The position numbers and the translations under genes were made by a program. Positions 35,500 through 43,178 of a stretch of DNA of 64,000 nt are shown here, in pieces (the stretch's first letter is position 1; each line of letters starts with the position of its first letter). The notes below the pieces were generated by a model. The model made no database searches, was not told the DNA's origin, and was given only the letters and a program-made list of their open reading frames with translations. This DNA comes from Chitinophaga pinensis (GTDB lineage: Bacteria; Bacteroidota; Bacteroidia; Chitinophagales; Chitinophagaceae). Location of the stretch: contig NZ_VOHS01000002.1 in assembly GCF_007896845.1 (NCBI RefSeq), positions 186,001 to 250,000 of the forward strand, in the 5' to 3' direction.

Positions 35500-36564
35500 A
35501 TGCAAACAAAGACCCGTAAGGTATTAAGACGAATCGGTACTACCCTCCTCTGGATGGGTGTGCTGGCTGGTTTTGTCATCTTGCTGGTATCGGCGGTGCA
35601 TGACAAGAATGACGGCAAGTGTACAGGCATTGTGGTGAAACTCCAGGGAGAAGATGACGCTAACTTTTTTGTAGAAGAAAAAGATATCAAAGCACTGGTA
35701 GCTGCAGACAAGGCACAAAACCCTGTCGGCAAGGCTATCAAGGATATCAACACCGCCAGCCTGGAACAGATCGTATCACGTGATCCATGGGTAAAAAAAG
35801 CGGAGATATTCATAGACAATCAGCGCAGGCTGAATATCAAAGTAACACAGCGGGAACCACTGGCACGTGTATTCACGACAAGCGGCAACAGCTTTTACTT
35901 TGACAGGGACGGAGACCGTATACCGGTATCCACCCGTTACGCCGCCCGCGTACCGGTGTTCACAGACTTCCCGACTGATGCTGCAAAACTTGCATCTGCA
36001 GACAGCACAGTAGCAGCAGGGATCATGGCACTCGGCACCTTTATTCAGGAAGATCCGTTCTGGTCTGCACAGATAGAACAGATAACGATCACTCCGGGGC
36101 GTGAGTTTGAACTAATCCCAAAACTGGGCGATCATGTGATCGTATTCGGAGACGGGACTGACGTGGAAAAGAAGTTCAGCAAACTGCTGGCGTTCTATAA
36201 AGAAGGACTGAATAAAGTAGGCTGGAACAATTACGCCAGGATTAATGTTGCTTATGACAATGAGGTAGTATGTACAAGAAGGACAGGAGAAGAGTTGTCG
36301 AAAAAACTGGCAACAGAAGACAGCGCACGTATTGCCAGACTAAGTGATTCTTCCGACGGATATCTGATACACCGCGATGACGTAAAGCGCACGGAAACAA
36401 CAACAAGTGAGAAAGCGCCGGCCAGAGTTGTAACAGCAAGGCCCTCGCTTTCAAAACCGAAAGTACAAAAGGAAACGGCGTCAGATAAAAAGAAGGCTCC
36501 GAAGGCTGTGTATAAACCGGTTAAAAAATCTGTCAACACAACAAAAAACAATAGAACGCCATGA
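35500..36564 (+). CDS. ftsQ: FtsQ-like division protein
   Basis: 354 residues: short cytoplasmic N-terminus, membrane segment LLWMGVLAGFVILLVSAV (about 16-33), a POTRA-like domain (about 40-115, with DPWVKKAEIFIDNQRRLNIKV), the FtsQ/DivIB beta domain (about 120-265), and a charged Lys/Thr-rich C-terminal extension of about 75 residues. Should bridge early and late divisome proteins. Its stop overlaps the ftsA start (ATGA), so the two are translationally coupled. The C-terminal extension is longer than in E. coli FtsQ. Confidence 0.88.
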   Translation: MQTKTRKVLRRIGTTLLWMGVLAGFVILLVSAVHDKNDGKCTGIVVKLQGEDDANFFVEEKDIKALVAADKAQNPVGKAIKDINTASLEQIVSRDPWVKKAEIFIDNQRRLNIKVTQREPLARVFTTSGNSFYFDRDGDRIPVSTRYAARVPVFTDFPTDAAKLASADSTVAAGIMALGTFIQEDPFWSAQIEQITITPGREFELIPKLGDHVIVFGDGTDVEKKFSKLLAFYKEGLNKVGWNNYARINVAYDNEVVCTRRTGEELSKKLATEDSARIARLSDSSDGYLIHRDDVKRTETTTSEKAPARVVTARPSLSKPKVQKETASDKKKAPKAVYKPVKKSVNTTKNNRTP

Positions 36565-37964
36565 ATCAGGAAGCTCCCATCATTGTAGGTCTCGATATTG
36601 GCACTACAAAGATTGCTGCCATAGCAGGAAGAAAGAATGAATACGGGAAACTGGAAATCCTGGGATTCGGTAAAGCCCCGTCTTTCGGAGTACAGCACGG
36701 TATGGTGCTGAATATCGATCAGACGATCAAGGCTATCCGTCAAGCACTCGAAAATTGCTACGCTTCTAATCCGAATCTCGAGATCAATGAAGTATACGTT
36801 GGTATCGCAGGTCATCATATAAAAAGTTTGCAGACACGCGGCGACATCGTTCGTAGCGATACGGATGCAGAAATTTCGCAAAAAGACATTGATCAGCTGA
36901 TCAATGACCAGTATAAAACGGTGATCCCTGCCAGTGACCAGATCATTGACGTGATACCACAACAGTATATTGTGGATAGCCTCCAGAACATCACCTACCC
37001 TATTGGTATGTCAGGTGTGAAGGTGGGCGCTAATTTCCACATCATTACCGGCGATAAGAACGCTATCCGTAACATCAACCGTAGCGTGGAGAAATCCGGT
37101 CTGAAAATACATGACCTCGTGCTGCAGCCACTGGCATCCGCAGCAGCCGTTATGTGTGACATGGACTTCGAAGCAGGTGTAGCGATCGTAGATATCGGTG
37201 GTGGTACGACAGACCTCGCCGTATTCTATGAAGGTATACTGAAGCACACAGCCGTGATTCCATACGGTGGTGAAAACATCACCAACGATATCAAAAACGG
37301 TCTGGGTGTACTGAAAACACAGGCAGAACAAATGAAGGTGCAGTTCGGTTACGCACTGGCTGATGAAGCCAAGAGCAACGCCTACATCACCATTCCCGGT
37401 CTGCGTGGACAAAGCCCGAAAGAGATCTCTGTGAAGAACCTGGCCCACATCATACAGGCACGTATGAGTGAGATCATGGACTTCGTGGTGTATCATCTGA
37501 AACAGATCGGTATGGATAATAAAATGCTGAATGGCGGTATTATCCTGACCGGTGGTGGTTCTCAGCTGAAACACCTGATACAGTTAACAGAATATACTAC
37601 TGGTGTAAGCGCACGTATCGGTTATCCGAACGAACATCTGGCAAGCGGTCATATCGATGAACTGACAAGACCAATGTACGCTACCTGTGTGGGTCTCATA
37701 CTCAAAGGTTACAATGATTATGAGAACGATCGCAGAGCACTGGAAGAAAACTATGTAAAGATCAACACCAGTTACGTTGCGAAAGAGCAGGCAGCTAAAA
37801 CTGTCAATCTTCCGGAAGAGAGCTGGGAAGACGATGAACCTACTGTTGAGCAGATTCAGGAAAGAAAAGCTAAAGAACGGAATGCTTCGCTGAAAACATT
37901 CCTGGACAGGATGAAGACAAAGATCATAGACATGTTCACGGAAGAAGAAGATGCGAAACTTTAA
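36561..37964 (+). CDS. ftsA: Cell division protein FtsA
   Basis: Actin-like protein that tethers FtsZ to the membrane. 467 residues. ATP-binding IIVGLDIGTTKIAAIAG at the start, AIVDIGGGTTDLAVFYEG, GGIILTGGGSQLKHL. The C-terminal amphipathic membrane-targeting helix is likely LKTFLDRMKTKIIDMF. Compared with E. coli FtsA (about 420) it has a longer charged linker before that helix. It overlaps ftsQ by 4 nt. Confidence 0.95.
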   Translation: MNQEAPIIVGLDIGTTKIAAIAGRKNEYGKLEILGFGKAPSFGVQHGMVLNIDQTIKAIRQALENCYASNPNLEINEVYVGIAGHHIKSLQTRGDIVRSDTDAEISQKDIDQLINDQYKTVIPASDQIIDVIPQQYIVDSLQNITYPIGMSGVKVGANFHIITGDKNAIRNINRSVEKSGLKIHDLVLQPLASAAAVMCDMDFEAGVAIVDIGGGTTDLAVFYEGILKHTAVIPYGGENITNDIKNGLGVLKTQAEQMKVQFGYALADEAKSNAYITIPGLRGQSPKEISVKNLAHIIQARMSEIMDFVVYHLKQIGMDNKMLNGGIILTGGGSQLKHLIQLTEYTTGVSARIGYPNEHLASGHIDELTRPMYATCVGLILKGYNDYENDRRALEENYVKINTSYVAKEQAAKTVNLPEESWEDDEPTVEQIQERKAKERNASLKTFLDRMKTKIIDMFTEEEDAKL

Positions 37965-38035
37965 CAGGGGTATTATCGGATATGGCGCAATTGTTGCAGC
38001 CACAAACGATTTAAAAATCAAATAATTAATAGCGG

Positions 38036-38080
38036 ATAATTAATAACGTAAGATGAACTGTGGGGCGCATTATTAATTAT
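38036..38080. repeat. Inverted repeat between ftsA and ftsZ
   Basis: Perfect 11-bp arms ATAATTAATAA (38036-38046) and TTATTAATTAT (38070-38080) around a 23-nt loop. No T-tract follows. Could be a weak attenuator, an RNA processing site or a dispersed AT-rich repeat. Confidence 0.55.
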
Positions 38081-38109
38081 ACAAACTAACCCATAAAAGA
38101 GATAGAGTC

Positions 38110-39807
38110 ATGATACATTTTGATCTTCCCAAAGAAAAATCTTCCATCATCAAAGTGATAGGCATTGGTGGTGGCGGTAGCAATGCGGTGAACCACATGT
38201 TCAACCAGCACATCGAGGGTGTGAATTTTATCATCTGCAATACCGATGCACAGGCTATTTCGAACAGCCCGGTGCCTAACAAGATTCAGTTAGGACCGCA
38301 TTTGACGCAGGGTCTGGGTGCGGGAGCCAATCCCCGCATCGGTGAACAGGCGACGGAAGAATCCTTTGAAGAAATCAAAAAGATCTTAGAGGTGAATACC
38401 AAAATGGCCTTCATTACTGCGGGCATGGGTGGTGGTACCGGTACCGGTGGCGCACCTATCATCGCACGTATATGTAAGGAACTGGGTATTCTTACGGTGG
38501 GTATTGTTACAACGCCCTTCTCCTACGAAGGGAAGAAAAGGATGGCACAGGCAGATGAAGGCATCTCCAGACTGAAAGAGTCTGTTGATACACTCCTGAT
38601 CATCTCTAATGACAAACTGCGCCAGAAATACGGCGATCTGAAATTCAAGGCAGCTTTCGAAAAAGCAGATAACGTACTTGCTACAGCGGCTAAATGTATC
38701 ACAGATGTGATCAACTCCACCGGTCAGATCAACGTGGACTTTGCCGATGTATGTACAGTAATGCGTAATGGTGGTGTAGCCATCCTCGGTGCCGCTGTTG
38801 CAGAAGGTGAAAACCGCGCACAGAAAGCAATCGAAGATGCACTGACATCTCCACTGCTGAACGACAACGATATTCGCGGTGCGAAATGGATCCTTATCAA
38901 CATTGCATCTCAGGAAGGTGAGTTCGAACACACCCTGGATGAAATGGATACGATCCAGGCATACGTTCAAAGCCAGGCAGGTGAGGATTGCGATGTGATC
39001 CTCGGTGTTGGCTATGATGACAGCCTCGACCGCAGACTGGGCGTTACCATTATCGCTACCGGTTTTGAACAGAAACCGATCCAGCAGGTAAAAATGACGC
39101 CACAGGATCCTTCCCTCAATCAGCCCAAAATCGTAATGCAACTGGGCCAGAACGGTGATGAAAACAAGATGAACAATACCGCACGTCAAAGTACGCCGTT
39201 GTTCGTCGAACCAGCGGACCATATGGCTCCCCGTCTGGTAGAACCTGTGGTGACCCAGCCAGTAACGACTTACCCGCCAGTGCAACCTGCACAGCCGGAG
39301 AGACAAAACTATACGCTCAACGTTGAGCCGGTTACAACTCACCAGCAACCAGTAGCAGGTTACAATGCCGGCAATGTAAATGTGATACAGCCTAATCCGG
39401 CTGCAGGTGGATACCCTTCCGGTCCCGCTTACATCTACATTGAACCGGGTAACAACACTCCTGCTTCCGACGCTGAAATGAAAATCGTTTTCAGAGAAGA
39501 AGATCAGGCGCCAGGAGCTCCTTCAGAAATTCATCTGCACGCATTTGAAGAACAACTGGAAGAGCAGAAACGCAAACAGGCTGAACGCGTGGCAAAACTC
39601 CGCAGCATCAGCTTCAACGTGAAAGGCATAGAGAATAATGCTGAGATGGAAAACATCCCTGCTTACATCCGCCGCAATATCAATCTCGATAACGGCGCAG
39701 GTTCTGCAGAGAATTTCTACTCTAACTATACTGTTTCCGATGGTCAGAATAACCAGGCAGAAATCAATACGATTAATACCTTTTTAGATGGGAAAAAACC
39801 CGATTGA
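38110..39807 (+). CDS. ftsZ: Cell division protein FtsZ
   Basis: Tubulin-like GTPase that forms the division ring. 565 residues; the globular domain (about 1-320) has GIGGGGSNAVNHM, the tubulin signature AGMGGGTGTGGAP and FADVCTVMRNGG. A long linker rich in Gln, Pro and Val follows. The conserved C-terminal peptide that binds FtsA appears as ENIPAYIRR near residue 514-522, but 43 further residues follow it instead of the protein ending there. Last gene of the dcw cluster, with a strong terminator. Confidence 0.96.
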   Translation: MIHFDLPKEKSSIIKVIGIGGGGSNAVNHMFNQHIEGVNFIICNTDAQAISNSPVPNKIQLGPHLTQGLGAGANPRIGEQATEESFEEIKKILEVNTKMAFITAGMGGGTGTGGAPIIARICKELGILTVGIVTTPFSYEGKKRMAQADEGISRLKESVDTLLIISNDKLRQKYGDLKFKAAFEKADNVLATAAKCITDVINSTGQINVDFADVCTVMRNGGVAILGAAVAEGENRAQKAIEDALTSPLLNDNDIRGAKWILINIASQEGEFEHTLDEMDTIQAYVQSQAGEDCDVILGVGYDDSLDRRLGVTIIATGFEQKPIQQVKMTPQDPSLNQPKIVMQLGQNGDENKMNNTARQSTPLFVEPADHMAPRLVEPVVTQPVTTYPPVQPAQPERQNYTLNVEPVTTHQQPVAGYNAGNVNVIQPNPAAGGYPSGPAYIYIEPGNNTPASDAEMKIVFREEDQAPGAPSEIHLHAFEEQLEEQKRKQAERVAKLRSISFNVKGIENNAEMENIPAYIRRNINLDNGAGSAENFYSNYTVSDGQNNQAEINTINTFLDGKKPD

Positions 39808-39846
39808 TCTATTCGGACGTTTGATTGTTTTTTAGTTGTGTTAAAG

Positions 39847-39879
39847 AAAGTCCTCCGGTTCCCCGGAGGACTTTTTTTA
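39847..39879 (+). terminator. Terminator of the dcw cluster after ftsZ
   Basis: Perfect 12-bp stem AAAGTCCTCCGG (39847-39858) / CCGGAGGACTTT (39863-39874), TTCC loop, then a continued T-run. The A-tract on the other side also suits the convergent DUF202 gene. Confidence 0.92.
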
Positions 39880-40257
39880 TGCACTTTCTACGAGATACAC
39901 GATCAGTAACATGCTCACCAGAAAAATGAAAGCTGTTAATAACGTGATCAACAGCGAAGAATGATTATACACCCCTTCCGTTAACTGTTTCTCCGTCCGT
40001 TTATACCTGATATAAGAAAATACCGTCGTACTTGCACCGACGGCAACCAGTAATATGCCTGCAATCGCAGAATAACCCCTGGAAGGGATGATATACTCCT
40101 TTCCTAATGCAAGAGATAGCTGCTTCACGAAAAGCGAAAATTTGACCACTACAAAGCCGAATGCCATAATGCCGATACTGGTCCTTGTCCATGCAAGGAG
40201 TGTACGCTCATTGGCAAGATGATCGCTTGCGCTTCCTTTTTGTCTGGTTTCAGCCAT
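39877..40257 (-). CDS. DUF202 (YidH-like) membrane protein
   Basis: 126 residues from the ATG at 40257 (MAETRQKGSAS); a start nine codons upstream is possible. Three predicted membrane segments (GIMAFGFVVVKFSLF, GYSAIAGILLVAVGASTTV, LITLLTAFIFLVSMLLIVYL). The signature LANERTLLAWTRTSIGIMAF is that of DUF202/YidH proteins, small inner-membrane proteins of unknown function. Convergent with ftsZ; the stop codon is at the foot of the ftsZ terminator. Confidence 0.85.
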   Translation of the reverse strand: MAETRQKGSASDHLANERTLLAWTRTSIGIMAFGFVVVKFSLFVKQLSLALGKEYIIPSRGYSAIAGILLVAVGASTTVFSYIRYKRTEKQLTEGVYNHSSLLITLLTAFIFLVSMLLIVYLVESA

Positions 40258-40312
40258 ATGCGGGAGTTTTGAAGAAAGCAGCAAAGGCCGTTCCTGATTC
40301 TATTATAAAAGG

Positions 40313-40367
40313 GGAAAAATCCCCTGTCGAAGGAGAGGATTTTTCCTTGTTAACAGCTGTTTAACAA
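40313..40367. repeat. Paired inverted repeats upstream of the HsdR-N-like gene
   Basis: GGAAAAATCC / GGATTTTTCC (10-bp arms, between about 40313 and 40347), with a nested GGGGA/TCCCC, followed by a near-perfect 21-nt palindrome TTGTTAACAGCTGTTTAACAA (about 40347-40367) centred on CAGCTG. It may be an operator for one of the divergent genes. Confidence 0.5.
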
Positions 40368-40461
40368 TTCTCCCTTACGGATATGCTGACTTTTGATGTC
40401 GTAATGCTTCGGCCCCGCAACGTTTTAAACATTATGACCTCATTATTAAAAAACTCCTCCT

Positions 40462-41544
40462 ATGGATTTTAAAGATCAGCTCAAACAACTGGGCGACAGA
40501 GTTGCCAGACTAAAAGATCAGATACTGACAGAAGAAGCCACTAAAAATGCTTTCATCATGCCCTTCATCCAATGCCTTGGATATGATGTATTCAATCCAT
40601 TGGAAGTCACACCGGAATTCATCGCTGACATCGGTATTAAAAAAGGTGAAAAAGTAGACTATGCCATTATGCAAAATGGTAAACCCACTATCCTTGTGGA
40701 ATGCAAACACTGGTCTACAGATCTGAATCCGCATAATAGCCAGTTGTTCCGCTATTTCCATTGTACCAGCGCGAGATTCAGCATCCTGACCAATGGCATT
40801 CATTATAAGTTCTACACCGATCTGGTAGAACCTAATAAAATGGATGAGAAACCCTTCTTCGAATTCTACATCGATGATCTGAAAGAAAATCAGACAGAAA
40901 AGCTGAAGGAATTTCATAAGAGCTACTTCGATCTGGACAAGATATTAACAACTGCCAGCGAACTCAAATACACCAATGAAATAAAAAACATCATCGCCAG
41001 TGATCTCAATGAACCCTCTGACGATTTCACACGCTATTTCGCGAGGCTTGTGTATCCTTCCTCTGTTACCGCAAAAGTACTGGAGCAGTTCAAAGGATTA
41101 CTCAAGAAATCCTATCATCAGTTTATTAATGATACCATCAACGAAAGACTAAAATCCGCACTCAATACACAACAACAACAGGAAGTAAGAGAAGAGACTG
41201 TAGAAACAGAAATGCTCACCGGTGATGATGCGAAAATCGTCACAACAGAAGAAGAGCTTGAAGCATTTCACATTGTTCGTTCTATGCTGAGACAGAAGAT
41301 AAGTGCGGGTCGTATTGTATTCAGAGATACACAGTCCTACTTTGGTATTCTGCTGGATGATAATAACAGAAAACCCTTATGCAGAGTACATCTGAACGGT
41401 AAGCGGAAATACCTTTCACTGTTTGATAAAGACAATGAAGAGCGGATTGAAATTGGCAGTGTGGATGATATTTATGATTATGGAGAACAGTTGATGAACG
41501 CAGCCTTGAAGTATGATCCGGTTATTGCGGAGGAGAAGAAATAA
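40462..41544 (+). CDS. Orphan type I restriction HsdR-N-terminal-like nuclease domain protein
   Basis: 360 residues. The N-terminal half matches the HsdR_N/PD-(D/E)xK nuclease fold found in type I restriction subunits: Asp66 (EKVDYAIM), then Glu80 and Lys82 (ILVECKHW). The C-terminal half (about 255-350) is a small alpha/beta domain, IVRSMLRQKISAGRIVFRDT..., common in related single-gene proteins. No helicase motor, methylase (HsdM) or specificity (HsdS) gene is adjacent, so it is not a complete restriction system. Cytoplasmic. Whether it cuts DNA or RNA, and in what context, is unknown. Confidence 0.75.
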   Translation: MDFKDQLKQLGDRVARLKDQILTEEATKNAFIMPFIQCLGYDVFNPLEVTPEFIADIGIKKGEKVDYAIMQNGKPTILVECKHWSTDLNPHNSQLFRYFHCTSARFSILTNGIHYKFYTDLVEPNKMDEKPFFEFYIDDLKENQTEKLKEFHKSYFDLDKILTTASELKYTNEIKNIIASDLNEPSDDFTRYFARLVYPSSVTAKVLEQFKGLLKKSYHQFINDTINERLKSALNTQQQQEVREETVETEMLTGDDAKIVTTEEELEAFHIVRSMLRQKISAGRIVFRDTQSYFGILLDDNNRKPLCRVHLNGKRKYLSLFDKDNEERIEIGSVDDIYDYGEQLMNAALKYDPVIAEEKK

Positions 41545-41569
41545 CCTTTAAAGAAAATCTAACCCGGAT

Positions 41570-42202
41570 ATGAAATTCCAGATTCAATTATTCATAGTAT
41601 TACTGATAATATCAGTGTCATCCTGTAAACCGAAAACCGGCAATGTGGCCGGCAATGTATTTTGGAAATACAACGACTATGTTGGTAATAAACCTGATGC
41701 TGGTGCAACGGTTGCATTATATTCAACAAAGGATACTATAAAACACAAGGCGACATGTGACGTAAACGGCAATTTTAAGTTTGATAAAATTAATGTTGGC
41801 AACTATATACTTGTAGTCACTTCGAAAAGCACAAATGCATCACCGAAAGATCATCTGCAGAATATCATTGATCATTTTGCTGAAGTGAATTATGTTACTA
41901 AACATGATTTAAGCAAGCTGAATTTTACCGCCCATTTCAATACACTCAGAGATAGCATACGCGCACTTCTTGTGAAAGATGTCAGTGCGACTCATGACTA
42001 TGTTAATCTGATAAACCAGAGAAAAGAGATGGAAGACTCACTCAGTTCCTTTAGCAGCCGGATATTATTTGATATTTATCAGCAGTCTCCCGCAGCAACA
42101 GTACCACGATCGCTAAGCAACAAGTTTTATTATTCAACGATCACGGTTGAACCTGAAAAAACCAATAATGTGGCGATTGATTTCGGGATAACCTATAATT
42201 AA
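41570..42202 (+). CDS. Lipoprotein with a carboxypeptidase-regulatory-like domain
   Basis: 210 residues. Lipoprotein signal IVLLIISVSSCKPKTG (modified Cys about residue 19), then a beta-sandwich segment about 24-90 (GNVAGNVFWKY..., VNGNFKFDKINVGNYILVV) like the CarboxypepD_reg/SdrB-type repeats that occur in many Bacteroidota surface proteins. The remainder is not recognised. 25 nt downstream of the HsdR-N-like gene in the same direction, so possibly co-transcribed. Function unknown. Confidence 0.7.
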   Translation: MKFQIQLFIVLLIISVSSCKPKTGNVAGNVFWKYNDYVGNKPDAGATVALYSTKDTIKHKATCDVNGNFKFDKINVGNYILVVTSKSTNASPKDHLQNIIDHFAEVNYVTKHDLSKLNFTAHFNTLRDSIRALLVKDVSATHDYVNLINQRKEMEDSLSSFSSRILFDIYQQSPAATVPRSLSNKFYYSTITVEPEKTNNVAIDFGITYN

Positions 42203-42257
42203 AAAATCATCCACCCTTTGCAGACTTCTATCCATTCCTTACACTGTTTTGCTGTCG

Positions 42258-42265
42258 TAAATTTG
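42258..42265 (+). promoter_or_regulatory. -7 promoter element of the pirin gene
   Basis: TAAATTTG, an exact TAnnTTTG match, ends 4 nt before the ATG at 42270, implying a leaderless or near-leaderless mRNA. No convincing -33 element. Confidence 0.42.
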
Positions 42266-42269
42266 CTAT

Positions 42270-43133
42270 ATGCAAAAGACAGTAAACAAGGTTGTAAACA
42301 ACCATCCGATAAACGGCTCTTTGAGCGATTATTACTTTTACAGTCCTTTGCCCTATCAGGACGGTAAGGCAACGGACCCATTCCTGTTATTACACCACCA
42401 TGGACCAATGACACTACCTCCCAACAACAGTGGTATGCCATTCGGACCGCATCCTCATAGAGGGTTCGAAACAGTTACCTGGATCATCAGCGGACATGTG
42501 GTGCATAAAGATTCTCATGGTTATCATAGCAGGATCGATGAAGGTGGTATACAATGGATGTCTGCTGCCAGAGGACTTATCCACAATGAATATGTAGAGA
42601 ACTCTTTTAAAGAAGAAGGTGGTGATCTGGAAATCTTACAGCTGTGGATCAATCTTCCGGCAAAGCTGAAGATGACGCCGGCAAAATATACAGGTCTGCA
42701 GCAACAGGATATTCCTGTTGTAAAAACGGATGACGATAAGGTACAGGTAGCTGTTGCCGGTGGTAGTTTTAATGGCCATAAAGGCGCTATCAGTTCACTG
42801 ACGAATATCAATGCCTCGCTGATAAAAATGCAGGCCGGCAGTAAGACGGATATTCAGGTAGCACAAGGCAGAAACGTGCTGTTTTATGTGCTGAAGGGAG
42901 ATGTGAAAGTGAATGATAAAGCAGCAGGTGACAGGTCACTGGTACTGTTTGATAATGATGGTGATGAGATCAATGTTACTGCTGATACTGATGCGATCAT
43001 ATTGTATTGTGACGGCGAACCGTTGAATGAGCCGGTAGCATGGCACGGACCGTATGTGATGAATACGCAGACAGAAATTATGGAAGCGATGCGTGATGAG
43101 AGGATGGGAAAATTTGGGTTCTATATTGACTAA
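42270..43133 (+). CDS. Pirin family protein
   Basis: 287 residues, a bicupin. The N-terminal metal site is intact: His61 and His63 (PFGPHPHRGFETVTW), His105 and Glu107 (ARGLIHNEYVE), matching the iron ligands of human pirin. The C-terminal cupin starts near residue 170. Bacterial pirins include quercetin dioxygenases and redox or metabolic regulators; the role here cannot be told from sequence. Single gene with its own promoter and terminator. Confidence 0.9.
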   Translation: MQKTVNKVVNNHPINGSLSDYYFYSPLPYQDGKATDPFLLLHHHGPMTLPPNNSGMPFGPHPHRGFETVTWIISGHVVHKDSHGYHSRIDEGGIQWMSAARGLIHNEYVENSFKEEGGDLEILQLWINLPAKLKMTPAKYTGLQQQDIPVVKTDDDKVQVAVAGGSFNGHKGAISSLTNINASLIKMQAGSKTDIQVAQGRNVLFYVLKGDVKVNDKAAGDRSLVLFDNDGDEINVTADTDAIILYCDGEPLNEPVAWHGPYVMNTQTEIMEAMRDERMGKFGFYID

Positions 43134-43140
43134 AAAATAA

Positions 43141-43178
43141 GAAGGCCGGCATTGTCATGATGCCGGCCTTTCTTTTTA
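43141..43178. terminator. Bidirectional terminator between pirin and kup
   Basis: Stem AAGGCCGGCAT / ATGCCGGCCTT around TGTCATG, followed by TTCTTTTTATT on the plus strand. Lies between convergent stops. Confidence 0.88.

Noticed and set aside
38386..39348. 320-residue open frame antisense to ftsZ
   Set aside because: A shadow of the ftsZ codon pattern; the translation is Cys/His-rich with no family signature, and ftsZ is certain.
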